The notes under the pieces are model-generated. The model was not told the origin of the DNA. It made no database searches and saw only the letters and a program-made list of their open reading frames with translations. This document shows, piece after piece, positions 17,397 through 28,606 of a stretch of 64,000 nt of DNA. Within the stretch, counting starts at the first letter, position 1; every line of letters begins with the position of its first letter. Made by a program: the position numbers and the translations under genes. Source of the DNA: Halobaculum limi (GTDB lineage: Archaea; Halobacteriota; Halobacteria; Halobacteriales; Haloferacaceae); NCBI RefSeq assembly GCF_029490015.1, contig NZ_CP120468.1, positions 1,984,001 through 2,048,000 of the forward strand. The letters run 5' to 3'.

Positions 17397-17591
17397 ATGG
17401 CGAAAGGGAAGGTCGCATTCTTCAACGACACTGGCGGTTACGGATTCATCGAGAGTGAGGACGCGGACGAAGACGTGTTCTTCCATATGGAAGACGTCGG
17501 CGGTCCAGACCTCGAAGAAGGGCAGGAAGTCGAATTCGACATCGAGGAGGCTGAGAAAGGTCCCCGAGCGAAGAACCTGCAGCGCCTGTAA
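17397..17591 (+). CDS. cspA: Cold-shock domain protein
   Basis: A 64-residue single-stranded nucleic-acid-binding OB-fold protein. Both RNA-binding motifs are visible: GYGFIE (RNP1-like, residues 14-19) and DVFFHM (RNP2-like, residues 26-31). It is acidic like other haloarchaeal Csp proteins. It is expected to keep mRNA unfolded during growth or cold stress. I chose the ATG at 17397, giving the standard MAKGKVAFF start. The next gene on the other strand ends five bases after its stop. Confidence 0.95.
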   Translation: MAKGKVAFFNDTGGYGFIESEDADEDVFFHMEDVGGPDLEEGQEVEFDIEEAEKGPRAKNLQRL

Positions 17592-17595
17592 GGCG

Positions 17596-17955
17596 CTATC
17601 CGAGGTATCGAACCCGGACCGTCAGCGGTCCGTCGCAACTCTCGATTTCGATCTGTTCTTGGAGCGAGTCACGCGCCAACGAGCGCCAGGTGTCCGCACC
17701 GGTTCCTGGGAATCGTGGGAACTCCTCGGGGAGGAACGCCCGCGGCTGGATGTGGATCGGTTCGGTCTCGTCGTACGAACCCTCGCTGCCTTCGACGTGT
17801 AGTCGCGCACGCATCCGGCCCGCGAATGGTGGCGTGATGCGGAGGACGGCCGCTCGGCGTCCGCGGTCGGCGGCTTCGAGGGCCGCGACGACGTCGTCGG
17901 TGGTCACTGCCAGTATCCGAATTGCGGACGGACCTGTCTCGTCAGCCTGCACCAC
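17596..17955 (-). CDS. Conserved haloarchaeal hypothetical protein (119 aa)
   Basis: An alpha/beta protein with no recognised domain. The N-terminal third (AIRILAVTTDDVVAALEAADRG, cited as residues 9-30) looks like a strand-helix unit, and the C-terminal half is strand-rich with a PFAGRMRARLHV segment. I chose GTG 17955 because it starts six bases after the stop of the upstream zinc-ribbon gene, which implies coupled translation. A longer ATG start at 18012 would overlap that gene completely out of frame. The function is unknown. Confidence 0.55.
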   Translation of the reverse strand: MVQADETGPSAIRILAVTTDDVVAALEAADRGRRAAVLRITPPFAGRMRARLHVEGSEGSYDETEPIHIQPRAFLPEEFPRFPGTGADTWRSLARDSLQEQIEIESCDGPLTVRVRYLG

Positions 17956-17960
17956 GGAGT

Positions 17961-18080
17961 CTACGTTCCCGTGTGTGTGACCTGTTCGAGCGGTCCCGCG
18001 CACTCCGGGCACGTCGCCCGGTACGAGAGGACGCTGACGCTCTGTTCACACTTTCGGCAGACGAATGACCGTCCAACCAT
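17961..18080 (-). CDS. Zinc-ribbon microprotein (39 aa)
   Basis: A very short gene with ATG at 18080 and TAG at 17961-17963. The product has two zinc knuckles, CRKCEQS (about residues 8-14) and CPECAGP (about residues 24-30), the pattern of the CPxCG-type zinc microproteins that are abundant in haloarchaea. The knuckles are spaced as in rubredoxin-like or rubrerythrin-like zinc sites. It stands at the head of a two-gene unit with the 119-residue protein. The role is unknown; metal-dependent regulation or a structural adaptor are possibilities. Confidence 0.65.
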   Translation of the reverse strand: MVGRSFVCRKCEQSVSVLSYRATCPECAGPLEQVTHTGT

Positions 18081-18208
18081 TGACAGACCGTTCGGCGTCT
18101 ATTGTGTTAAACGTTATCGTGGATCGTCATCGGGACACGTTCCAACGGCTGCCGAGACTGGAACAGATGAAAACCGGTGTGTTGTGGGTGTGAAACCCCG
18201 AGGACGAA

Positions 18209-20143
<1,935 letters not shown>

Positions 20144-20275
20144 ACGCGTTCGGTGCCGTGGGGCGCGAATAAGTCTTGTCGAAGCGTGCGACGGAGACGC
20201 ACCCTGTGACCTGCTTGCGCGACGCACACCGCCGCTTCGGAAAGAGCCAACACCTGGCGGTCCCACTCGCCGAGT

Positions 20276-21535
20276 ATGACGCTCACCGTCGACACCGACC
20301 GCCTTCACGACGACATCGACGCCACCGCGGCCTTCGGCGACATCGACGCCACAGAGGGCCGCGGGCGAACCGTCCTCGTCGGCACCGACGCGAACCGCCG
20401 CGCCCGCGAGTACCTCGTCGACCGAATGGAAGCCGCCGACCTCGACGTGACCGTCGACGCCGTCGGCAACGTCGCCGGAACCTGGGCACCCGACGGTGTC
20501 GACGCCAACGCCGCGCCCGTCGCCGCCGGGAGCCACCTCGACTCGGTTCCCGAGGGCGGCATCTTCGACGGTCCACTCGGGGTGTACGCCGCGCTTGAGG
20601 CCGTCCGTACCATGCAGGACGCAGGCGTGACGCCGGACCGTCCGATCACCGTCGTCTCGTTCACCGAGGAGGAGGGCCAGCGGTTCGCGGACGGCCTGCT
20701 CGGGTCGTCTGTCGCCGTCGGCCAGCGTTCCGTCGAGGAAGCACTCGCGTTGACCGACGACGAGGGGACGACGCTCGCGGAGGCGCTGGAAGCGACGGGG
20801 TTCGCGGGCGAGGGTCGACTCGACGCGAGCCAGTGGGATGCTTGGTACGAACTCCACATCGAACAGGACACGACGCTGGAGGAAGCCGGGGTTCCGGTCG
20901 GCGTCGTCACGACCATCACGGGCATCACCCACTGCGACGTGGAGATACTGGGCGAAGCGAACCACGCGGGTGCGACCCATATGCACGACCGGACGGACGC
21001 GCTCGCGGCCGCCGCAGAACTCGTCTTAGACGTCGAAACGGCCGCGAACGATGTCGTCGACACGAGTAGCGACTCGGCGGTGGGGACCGTCGGATCGCTG
21101 GACGTCTCGCCGAACGCGACGAACGTCGTCCCCGGTCGCGTCGAGGCCGGTATCGACGTTCGCGACGTGGAGTACGAGTCGATGGAGACTATCGTGGGCG
21201 CCGTCAGCGACACACTCGACCGCCTCGAATCGGAGCGGGGCGTCGAGACGACGTTCGAGCGGCCGTTCGACCTCCACCCGACGCCGATGGCCGAGCGACT
21301 GCGCGAGGCGGCCCACCGCGCGGGCGAGGCCGCCGGTCTCGACACGATGGACCTGCACTCCGGCGCCGCTCACGACACGATGCACGTCGCGGACGTGACC
21401 GACGCGAGCCTCCTGTTTGCACCCTCGAAGAACGGCATCAGCCACAACCCGCGCGAGTGGACCGACTGGGACGACTGCGCGGCGGCGACGCGGGTGCTCG
21501 CGGGCGCGATGGCGGAGACGGCGGCCGCGGAGTAA
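20276..21535 (+). CDS. M20 amidohydrolase, hydantoinase/carbamoylase type
   Basis: A 419-residue metal-dependent amidase of the Zn-carbamoylase family (N-carbamoyl-L-amino-acid hydrolase, beta-ureidopropionase, allantoate amidohydrolase). Metal-site motifs appear in order: [31 protein letters not shown] and [10 protein letters not shown]. The dimerisation domain lies between the HIEQ and HSGAAHD motifs (about residues 212-338). Substrates range over N-carbamoyl amino acids and ureides; none is implied by the neighbours, which are thrS (divergent) and a ZIP transporter (convergent). Confidence 0.88.
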   Translation: MTLTVDTDRLHDDIDATAAFGDIDATEGRGRTVLVGTDANRRAREYLVDRMEAADLDVTVDAVGNVAGTWAPDGVDANAAPVAAGSHLDSVPEGGIFDGPLGVYAALEAVRTMQDAGVTPDRPITVVSFTEEEGQRFADGLLGSSVAVGQRSVEEALALTDDEGTTLAEALEATGFAGEGRLDASQWDAWYELHIEQDTTLEEAGVPVGVVTTITGITHCDVEILGEANHAGATHMHDRTDALAAAAELVLDVETAANDVVDTSSDSAVGTVGSLDVSPNATNVVPGRVEAGIDVRDVEYESMETIVGAVSDTLDRLESERGVETTFERPFDLHPTPMAERLREAAHRAGEAAGLDTMDLHSGAAHDTMHVADVTDASLLFAPSKNGISHNPREWTDWDDCAAATRVLAGAMAETAAAE

Positions 21536-21573
21536 CGAGGCGAGACTGGGTGTGATGTGCCGGCGGCCGTCGC

Positions 21574-22413
21574 TCAGGCCGCCAGCGCCACGTCCAGATA
21601 CAGCATAATCACGACGCCGACCATCGTCCCGAGCGTCGCCTCGCGTTCGTGCCCGCGTGAGTGGGTCTCGGGGAGAATCTCGTCGGAGATGACGAACAGC
21701 ATCGCGCCGGCGGCGAAGCCCATCGCGTACGGGAGCGCTGGTTCGACGAGGACGACGGCGACCGCGCCGAGGACGGTCAGTGGAATCTCGACGAGTCCCG
21801 ACCGAATTCCGGTGAGGACGGCGTACGTCCGTCGCTGGAACCCCGCGTTGATCGCGGCGATAGACACTGCCAGTCCTTCGGGGATGTTCTGGATGCCGAT
21901 GGCGAGCATCAACGCGATGCCGTTCGCGACGTTGCCGGACCCGAAGCCGACGCCGACGGCGAGACCCTCGGGCATATTGTGGATGGTGATGGCGACGATG
22001 AACAGGATGACTGAGGCCACCTTAGCGTCGGTCACAGTCTGGTCGTCCCGCTGTCGCCCAGTGATGAGAACGTGGACGTGCGGCACCCAGTGGTCTGCCT
22101 GGTCGAGGAACGCCGCGCCGAGGAGAATACCGGTGAGGACGGGCACCGGCGAGAGCAGGCCGGTGGCGGGAACGCCCGGCACGACGACCTCGGTGAGGTC
22201 GATTCCGGGGACGATGAGGGACGTGAACGACGCCGCGAGCATCACGCCGGCGGCGAACCCGAGCGCCGTGTCGAGTGCGCGTTCGCTCGGGTCGCGATAC
22301 ACGAGGACCGACAGCGCGCCGACCATGTTCAGGCCCGCGATGACGACGCCGCCGACGAACGCCTGCACGACCGGGTTCTCACCGACGAGGTCGACGAACA
22401 GTCCCTCGAGCAT
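21574..22413 (-). CDS. ZIP family divalent metal transporter
   Basis: A 279-residue membrane protein with about eight spans. The binuclear metal site motifs are present: HNMPEGLAVGVG in TM4 and QNIPEGLAVS in TM5. This matches the GufA/ZIP branch that imports zinc, iron or manganese into the cytoplasm. A histidine-containing loop (HWVPHVHVL) precedes TM4 and may act as a metal sensor. The gene is single, with no metalloregulator beside it. Confidence 0.9.
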   Translation of the reverse strand: MLEGLFVDLVGENPVVQAFVGGVVIAGLNMVGALSVLVYRDPSERALDTALGFAAGVMLAASFTSLIVPGIDLTEVVVPGVPATGLLSPVPVLTGILLGAAFLDQADHWVPHVHVLITGRQRDDQTVTDAKVASVILFIVAITIHNMPEGLAVGVGFGSGNVANGIALMLAIGIQNIPEGLAVSIAAINAGFQRRTYAVLTGIRSGLVEIPLTVLGAVAVVLVEPALPYAMGFAAGAMLFVISDEILPETHSRGHEREATLGTMVGVVIMLYLDVALAA

Positions 22414-22501
22414 AGATGCACTCCCACCGGCGGGCGTCCAAAACGTACCGATCTGTCACCCGGCGAGTCGATCTGCCGCGCAGCCCGGTGGCGACCGTCC
22501 G

Positions 22502-23710
22502 TCAGTCGTCGCCCGACGGGTTCGTGACGGTCTGTGCCTCGGGCCGCTGGTCCCGTTGTGACGCGACGCGGAACCCGTCGGTCTCCTCGCGCCCGGACAG
22601 TTCACGCTGCGGGTACGGGATCGTGATGTCGGCGTCGTCGAGCGCACGCTTCACCTCGCGGACGACCGAGGCTTTCGTCCGCGCGCGCAACGGCGCACTT
22701 GGGTTCGTGATCCAGACGCGACACTCCAAGACGACCGACGAGTCGCCGAGTGCCTTGGGCACCACCTGCGGCGCGGGGTTTGACGCGATCCCAGAGACCG
22801 TGTCCAGCGCCTCCCGTGCGACTGCTTCCGCCCGTTCGAGGTCGGCGTCGTAGTCGACGCCCACGTCCACCGACAGGCGGAGTTGCCCCAGACGCGTTCG
22901 GTTCGACACCGTCGCGTTCGCCACGCGGTCGTTGGGGATGACGACGACCTCACCGTTTGCCGCTCGAATCCGCGTGTTGATGACGGTGATGTCGGAGACG
23001 ATACCCTCCTTGCCGTCGATTTCGACCCAGTCGCCCAACTCGAACGGCCGGGAGAACATCAAAACGAACCCGGCGATGAGCGACCCGATGGTCGACCGCG
23101 CGGCCGTCCCGACGACGATGCCGAGAAAGCCCGCACCGACGAGGAGGCCGCCGAGATTGACGCCCCACACGGTGAGGCTCCCGACGACTGCTCCCGCGAG
23201 GACGGCCAACTGGAGGACGCGAAAGACGATCCCCTTCTGGTGTTGGTTGATCGCGTCCGACTCGGCGGCGTACGCGTCCAGGCGCGTCTCCAACACGTCG
23301 ATGCCGATGAGCGCGCCCCCGACGATGCCGACGGTCACGACCAGTTGGACGAGTCGCGGGACGGTCGCGGCCATCGCGCCTACGGCGAGCACCGCCACGT
23401 CGACGAACCCCCACACCACCAGCACCGCGAGTCCACACGCGATCAGGACGGCGAACTGGAGCGTGCGGACGATGACCTCCACCGGCAGTCGCCAGTCGAA
23501 CTCGGTCACTTCGATAGGGACGCGGTCGTTCCCGAGTACTCGGTCGCGGACGACTCGGTGGGTAACCCTGACGACGCGCGGCGCGAACAACAGCGCTGTG
23601 ACGGCCGCGGCCGTGAGTAAGACGACCGTGACCGCGACTCGCGCCTCCGTCGTCACGAACCCTTCGAGGGTCCGTCGCAGTTGCACGAGAACGGATTGCT
23701 GCACACTCAC
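22502..23710 (-). CDS. MscS family mechanosensitive channel (second copy)
   Basis: A 402-residue channel protein with about five predicted spans. The pore-lining glycine/alanine helix (GGLLVGAGFLGIVVGTAA, residues 207-224) is followed by the beta domain with PFELGDWVEIDGKEG and VVIPNDRVAN. The domain arrangement differs from the MscS protein at 7349-8356: this one has more N-terminal helices and a standard cytoplasmic cage. The two are therefore divergent paralogues, not a recent duplication. It is expected to protect against hypo-osmotic shock. Confidence 0.88.
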   Translation of the reverse strand: MSVQQSVLVQLRRTLEGFVTTEARVAVTVVLLTAAAVTALLFAPRVVRVTHRVVRDRVLGNDRVPIEVTEFDWRLPVEVIVRTLQFAVLIACGLAVLVVWGFVDVAVLAVGAMAATVPRLVQLVVTVGIVGGALIGIDVLETRLDAYAAESDAINQHQKGIVFRVLQLAVLAGAVVGSLTVWGVNLGGLLVGAGFLGIVVGTAARSTIGSLIAGFVLMFSRPFELGDWVEIDGKEGIVSDITVINTRIRAANGEVVVIPNDRVANATVSNRTRLGQLRLSVDVGVDYDADLERAEAVAREALDTVSGIASNPAPQVVPKALGDSSVVLECRVWITNPSAPLRARTKASVVREVKRALDDADITIPYPQRELSGREETDGFRVASQRDQRPEAQTVTNPSGDD

Positions 23711-23791
23711 AGCAACAGATCTGAATGCAAAAACACGGCGATGACGGCGTGGTACCCGCGCGATGAGCGTATGGTCTCGCCCGGCGAGTCG

Positions 23792-25513
23792 CTACAGGCG
23801 CTTGCTCACGTACGGGCCGTCCTGGTGGTAGCCGAGTTTGTCGCGGTAGTAGCCGCGCACGCCGATGCCGGAGATGACCGACAGTTTCGAGAAGCCCGCG
23901 TCAGCGGCGCGGTCCTCGGCCTCCCGTAACAGACGGCGACCGTACCCTTGGTGTTGCCAGTCGCCCTCGTCGCCGTCGAACGTCGCGGGCGACCCGTACA
24001 CGTGGAGTTCACGCACCAGCGCCGCATCCTCCAGTTCGCGGCGAACCGCGTCGCCGTCGGCGGCCGGCCCCGCGCCGGATGCGGCGTGCGAGTAGGAGGG
24101 GAATCGGAGGCGACAGAAGCCCACCAACAGGTCCTGTTCGGTGTCTTCGAACGAGATGAACTGTTCGAGGCCGCCGCCCGCCTCGTACTCGACGACGTCG
24201 AGTTCCACGTCGCTCGGGTCGGGGTCCGCGTCGTTGTGGCCAACCTCCCGCGAGCGGATGTCCTGCAGGGTGTACCCCTTCTCCTCGGCGCGTTTCTCGG
24301 CCAACTGTCGGAGGTTCGACTTCCACACGCCGGCGTCGATGAAGTCCGCGGGGATGTCGCGTTGAACTCGCTGGAGGCGGCAGTACTTCGGGATCTGGTC
24401 CATCGCGTCGGCGACGAGGTCGGCGGCCTCCTCGTTGGAGAGTGGCTCGAACTCATCGCGCCGCCACGAGTCGTACACGCGGGTGCCGCGGACGACGAGC
24501 GTCGGGTAGATCTTCAGGTAGTCCGGCCGCCAGTCGGGGTTCTCGAACAGTTGCCGGAAGTCCTCGCGGCACATCTCCGCGCTCATCCCCGGTTGCCCCG
24601 GCATCATATGGAAGCCCACCTTGAACGCCGAGTCGCGGAGGCGGCGGTTGGCGTCGATGGAGGCCTGGTTACCGTGGCCGCGGTGCATCTCGCGGTTCAC
24701 CCGCTCGTAGGTGGTCTGGACGCCCACCTCGACTTTCGTCCCGCCCAAGTCGAGCATCCGGTCGATCTGTTCGGGGTCACACCAGTCGGGCTTGGTCTCG
24801 AAGGTGATGCCGACACAGCGCACGTCCGACGACTCGTTTCGGCTCTTGACGTCTTCGAGGTACTCGAAGTCGTACTCGGCAGGGTCCTGTGCGAAACTTC
24901 GCCCCTCCGCGGGGTTCGGGCGGGCGTCGGTGTCGTACTCGTTCATTGCCTGCAGCGCCCGCTTGACGAACCACTCCTGGTAGTCGTGTGAGCGGGCGGT
25001 CATCGTCCCGCCCATCAGGATGAGTTCCGCCTTGTCCACCGGGTGGCCGATGTGGCGCAGTTGTTCGAGGCGGAGCGTCACCTGGCCGTACGGGTCGTAG
25101 TCGTTCTGCTTCCCACGGGCGGCGGCGGGTTCGTGGCCCGTGTAACTCTGTGAGGAGTCGAACTCCGAGGCGGGGCCACCGGGGCAGTAGAGACACTTCC
25201 CGTGCGGGCAGGTGTGTGGCGAGGTCATAATCGCCACCGGCGAGACGCCGGAGGCGGTGCGGACGGGCTTGCGCATCACGACCTCGCGAACTTCCTCGCG
25301 GCGGCCATCCGGCGCACGCTGGAGGAGGTCGGTGTTCTGCGGCACCTTCGGCGAGGACACCGCCGAACAGGCGTCGAGTTTCGCGGACTCGAGACTGTCG
25401 CGGTCCACGTCGCCGTCGAGGATGCGCTGGACGAGCAGTCGGCACGCCTCCTCGAATGCCTCCGGTTCCTCCGAGTCGGCGGACTCGCCGTCCGGTTCCG
25501 CGGTGCCGCTCAT
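23792..25513 (-). CDS. elp3: tRNA uridine-34 carboxymethyl transferase Elp3 (radical SAM/GNAT)
   Basis: A 573-residue enzyme that modifies wobble uridine with an acetyl-CoA-derived carboxymethyl group. The radical SAM domain has its 4Fe-4S cysteines in CPHGKCLYC near residues 102-110, followed by GGTMTARS and the rest of the barrel. A short zinc-binding region and a C-terminal GNAT acetyltransferase domain (about residues 440-573, with WQHQGYGRRLL) follow. Archaeal Elp3 acts alone, without other Elongator subunits. The length agrees with family members. Confidence 0.93.
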   Translation of the reverse strand: MSGTAEPDGESADSEEPEAFEEACRLLVQRILDGDVDRDSLESAKLDACSAVSSPKVPQNTDLLQRAPDGRREEVREVVMRKPVRTASGVSPVAIMTSPHTCPHGKCLYCPGGPASEFDSSQSYTGHEPAAARGKQNDYDPYGQVTLRLEQLRHIGHPVDKAELILMGGTMTARSHDYQEWFVKRALQAMNEYDTDARPNPAEGRSFAQDPAEYDFEYLEDVKSRNESSDVRCVGITFETKPDWCDPEQIDRMLDLGGTKVEVGVQTTYERVNREMHRGHGNQASIDANRRLRDSAFKVGFHMMPGQPGMSAEMCREDFRQLFENPDWRPDYLKIYPTLVVRGTRVYDSWRRDEFEPLSNEEAADLVADAMDQIPKYCRLQRVQRDIPADFIDAGVWKSNLRQLAEKRAEEKGYTLQDIRSREVGHNDADPDPSDVELDVVEYEAGGGLEQFISFEDTEQDLLVGFCRLRFPSYSHAASGAGPAADGDAVRRELEDAALVRELHVYGSPATFDGDEGDWQHQGYGRRLLREAEDRAADAGFSKLSVISGIGVRGYYRDKLGYHQDGPYVSKRL

Positions 25514-25694
25514 TGCGTGTGAGTGGTCGCGTTCGGCGGGTAAGCGTTTCGTTCGTCAGAGTCTCTCGACGGTCACGAGAGCGTAGCGTCGGGTTGTTCT
25601 CGGCTGCTGCACACAGCGCCCGCTGGGCGTCAGACACTCGGGAAAACTGGTGTGGTCGAACGGGCAATCGGTCAGCGCAAACCGTGCTGTCGGC

Positions 25695-27845
25695 TTACTC
25701 CAACTGGCCAGCGACGGCGTCGACGACGGCGTCGGTCACCTGGTCGCGACGGCCCGCGAGGAACTCGACGCGGCCCTGGCGGACGCCGACGGCGGTGACG
25801 CCCGCGTCGGGCACCGCCATCGCGGCGTCGCCGGCGGCCGAGCGCACGTCCACGTCGCTGTCGGCGCGGATGTACAGTTCGTCCGTGCCGTACACGACGG
25901 TCGCGTCACGGTCGCCACGACGCTGGAGTTCGTCCGCGAGCAGCGTCGTCGACGGGAAGTCGAAGCGGTGACTGTACGCGTCGGCGTCGAGCGTCGCGAA
26001 CGTGTGGCCGTCGACTTCGCGTTCCTCGATGTTCGCCTCCGCCGTCTCCAGTTCCGTCTCCAACTTCTCGCGGAACTGACCGGCGATGTGGCCCGCGAGT
26101 TCGCTCCCCTCAGAGTCGAACAGGATGTCCGTGATGAGTTCGCGCTTGTCCTGGTAGCTCTGGTAGTACGCCTCCAGCGCGACTGCTTCGCGCAGGTCGG
26201 TCACGCGGTCGGCGTCGACGCCGGCGTCCTCCGCCAGCGCCGTGTACGTGTCGGGCGTGTCCTCCCAGTAACTCACCGCCGGGAGGTGCGCCAAGTCGTC
26301 GGCCACGTCCCCGTTGACCGTCGCGCCGAGGACCGAGGCGAGTGCACCAGTCGTCAGGTCGCTGGCGTCGGCACCGGCGAGACCGGGATTGACCAGCGTC
26401 GCGACGGTGTCTGCGATTTCGGGGTCGGCGGTCGCCGCGTCGACGACGACGCGCTCTGCGCCGTACACGCCGAGCAGGTCGAGACCGTCGTTCGACTCCT
26501 TCGTCGACCCGGTGCCGACGAGGAGAACGAGCGGCAGTTGCTCGCCGTGGCGGTCGCGGTCCTGCAGCATCCGCGTGGCGTCTTTCGTCGCCGCGTCCAT
26601 GTCGTACACCGGTTCGTCGAGCGGACGACGAGTGAAGTAGTGGTACTCGGCGTCGCTCTTGGCGTGTTCCTCGCGGATGAGTGGGAGGACGGCACGCTCG
26701 ATGGCCGCGCCGGCGACGTACCCGTCTGCGGTCGCGGCGTGGCGGACGACGATGGGGCGCGACTCGATGACGGCGCGGCGAACCGACTCGGCAGCCTCCA
26801 GCAAGTCGTCTCCGACGGCGTCGACCGCGTCGTGGTCGCCCAGCGTCGCGAGTTCGTCCGGTCGAGCCTCGTCGCTCACGGCGTCTGCGAGTCGTCGCTG
26901 GACGGCCTCCGCCTGGTCACCGTCGAGTGCGGCGAGTGCGTCCGTCTCGACCTGAATCTCGTTGCGGCGTACCTCGACCTCGCCGTCGAGACGAACGATG
27001 TCGCCGACGTCGATTTCGGGGTACGCGCGGACGCCAGCCTGCACGAACGCCGCGCAGTCGACGACGCCCGTCTCGTCGCGCAGTTCGAACACGGTGGGGC
27101 CGCCGGTCTGACGCGCGCCGACGACTTCGCCCTCGATGCGGACGCTCTCGCCCACGCGGTTCGAGAGGCTGCCGATGCCGACGCGTTCGTGTTCGCCCTC
27201 GGGCGTCGCCTGATTGCGGTCGCGAACGGCGTCGAGGTCGTCTTCAGCGCTCTCGTCGTCGCCCTCGTCGGCGCTTTCGTCAGCACTCGACGAGTCGACG
27301 TCGGCCGATTGCTCGGCCTCGGTCGACTGCTCGTGCTGTGCGTCGTCGGCGCTCTCGTCTCCCGCGTCAGCGCCCCCGTTTCCCTCGTCGCTTTCGCTCT
27401 CACCGGGCTTGTCGGGCGTCGGCTTGTGCGTCACGCCGCCGCTGTCGTCGTCATCGTCGTCCTCGGGTTCGCGGTCGAGTTCGGTCGTCCCTTCCTGGAT
27501 GAGCGCACCGCGGAACTCACGTTCGGACTGCCGAATCGACCACGCGAGGTCGACGTCGCCGTTGTCGCGGACGTTCTTGACCTGCACGAACACTTCGTCG
27601 CCTGGTTCCCAGTCGAGCGATTCGAGGCGACGGTCCAACTCCGAGCGGTGGAGGAGGCCGGTGACGTTCGACGACAGGTCGATGAACACGCCGAAGTCGG
27701 CGTAGCCGTCGACGATACCGGTGTAGAAACGGTTCTGGACGAGTTGGTGAGGGTCGTTGCCACGGAACTCGAAGACCACGTCCTCTTCGTGGGAGGAACA
27801 GATGCGTCCGTCCACGGACGCACCACAGATGATACACTTACCCAT
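25695..27845 (-). CDS. DHH/RecJ-like protein with Zn finger, S1 and OB domains; catalytic motifs lost
   Basis: A 716-residue protein. Domain order: zinc knuckle CIICGAS (4-10), S1 RNA-binding domain (about 38-108), an acidic low-complexity linker (120-210), an OB fold (about 220-305), a DHH phosphoesterase domain (about 350-560) and a DHHA1-like C terminus. In active RecJ proteins the first motif is HxDxDG, the second has an Asp and the third is DHH. Here these read RHAATADG (368-375), VGTGST (443-448) and VDAAT (468-472), so nearly all metal ligands are gone. It resembles the haloarchaeal RecJ-like paralogues related to eukaryotic Cdc45 and is probably a structural partner in replication or RNA metabolism. 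Confidence 0.8.
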   Translation of the reverse strand: MGKCIICGASVDGRICSSHEEDVVFEFRGNDPHQLVQNRFYTGIVDGYADFGVFIDLSSNVTGLLHRSELDRRLESLDWEPGDEVFVQVKNVRDNGDVDLAWSIRQSEREFRGALIQEGTTELDREPEDDDDDDSGGVTHKPTPDKPGESESDEGNGGADAGDESADDAQHEQSTEAEQSADVDSSSADESADEGDDESAEDDLDAVRDRNQATPEGEHERVGIGSLSNRVGESVRIEGEVVGARQTGGPTVFELRDETGVVDCAAFVQAGVRAYPEIDVGDIVRLDGEVEVRRNEIQVETDALAALDGDQAEAVQRRLADAVSDEARPDELATLGDHDAVDAVGDDLLEAAESVRRAVIESRPIVVRHAATADGYVAGAAIERAVLPLIREEHAKSDAEYHYFTRRPLDEPVYDMDAATKDATRMLQDRDRHGEQLPLVLLVGTGSTKESNDGLDLLGVYGAERVVVDAATADPEIADTVATLVNPGLAGADASDLTTGALASVLGATVNGDVADDLAHLPAVSYWEDTPDTYTALAEDAGVDADRVTDLREAVALEAYYQSYQDKRELITDILFDSEGSELAGHIAGQFREKLETELETAEANIEEREVDGHTFATLDADAYSHRFDFPSTTLLADELQRRGDRDATVVYGTDELYIRADSDVDVRSAAGDAAMAVPDAGVTAVGVRQGRVEFLAGRRDQVTDAVVDAVAGQLE

Positions 27846-27949
27846 TTGTGTGAAGCCAGTGGCCCCTTCCTAAAACGGTTGTCGAAACGCCGACGAACGT
27901 CCACTCGTCTCGGCCGTGTACTCGCCGGTCAGGCTGCAGCGTCGCCCAG

Positions 27950-28552
27950 TCAGATGATGTACCACTGTGCGAGCAGCGTGCCGATGGCGTCGAAGCCGCG
28001 GAAGCCGTAGCCGAACACCAACGCGGCCGGAATCGCGGTCGCAGCGGCTGCACGGGCCGTCGAGGTGTCGTGGACCTCGCGGATGCCGAGGACGAGGAGG
28101 CTAGCTCCGTACAGCGCACACGCCGCACGCAGTTCGGGAATCGGCGGTCCAGCGAGCGCACACGGCGCGCTCGCGTACGCGAGCACCTGCACCGTCTCGC
28201 TGATGCCCGCGCGGTCTCTGACGAACGCGATAAGCAGGACGGTCTGGAGCGCGGCCGTCAGGTGGAGTGCGGCGGGCGCGACGAACACGGCGACGAATAA
28301 CAGCGAGATGGCCGCCGAGACGCCCGGCCCACCGAACGCCGTCGGGATGGTCGCCGGGTCGAGGACGAACCGGACGCCTGCGAACGCGACGGCGACACAG
28401 ACGGCGAACACTAGTCCAGGTGCTTGATCGCCGGGTGCGATGCCGGAGTGGAAGAATCGCGTCGGGCGAACCAGTACCTCCGCCCACGCGCGAGCGACCG
28501 CGACCGGCCCGCGTGCGCGCCCGCCCTCGGGTGAGTCGACCCACGTGGTCAC
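27950..28552 (-). CDS. YIP1 family membrane protein
   Basis: A 200-residue protein with five predicted spans. The N-terminal segment with LVRPTRFFHSGI just before the first helix is typical of haloarchaeal Yip1 proteins. The function in archaea is not known; in eukaryotes this family organises membrane traffic. It lies between the DHH-like gene and thymidine kinase in the same direction, with gaps of about 100 and 54 bp. Confidence 0.75.
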   Translation of the reverse strand: MTTWVDSPEGGRARGPVAVARAWAEVLVRPTRFFHSGIAPGDQAPGLVFAVCVAVAFAGVRFVLDPATIPTAFGGPGVSAAISLLFVAVFVAPAALHLTAALQTVLLIAFVRDRAGISETVQVLAYASAPCALAGPPIPELRAACALYGASLLVLGIREVHDTSTARAAAATAIPAALVFGYGFRGFDAIGTLLAQWYII

Positions 28553-28606
28553 AGCCGACGTAGTGGCGGATGGACAATCACGGTTCCGATAGCGGCCCGG
28601 AGTCAG

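Noticed and set aside
20144-20986. N-terminal extension of thrS to about 925 residues
   Set aside because: The extra residues have antisense-like composition and overlap the divergent M20 gene; the TGS domain starts at 20143.
25650-28010. 786-residue plus-strand frame opposite the DHH/RecJ-like gene
   Set aside because: It is longer than the real gene but reads as Val/Arg-rich repeats without any motif, caused by third-position GC bias.
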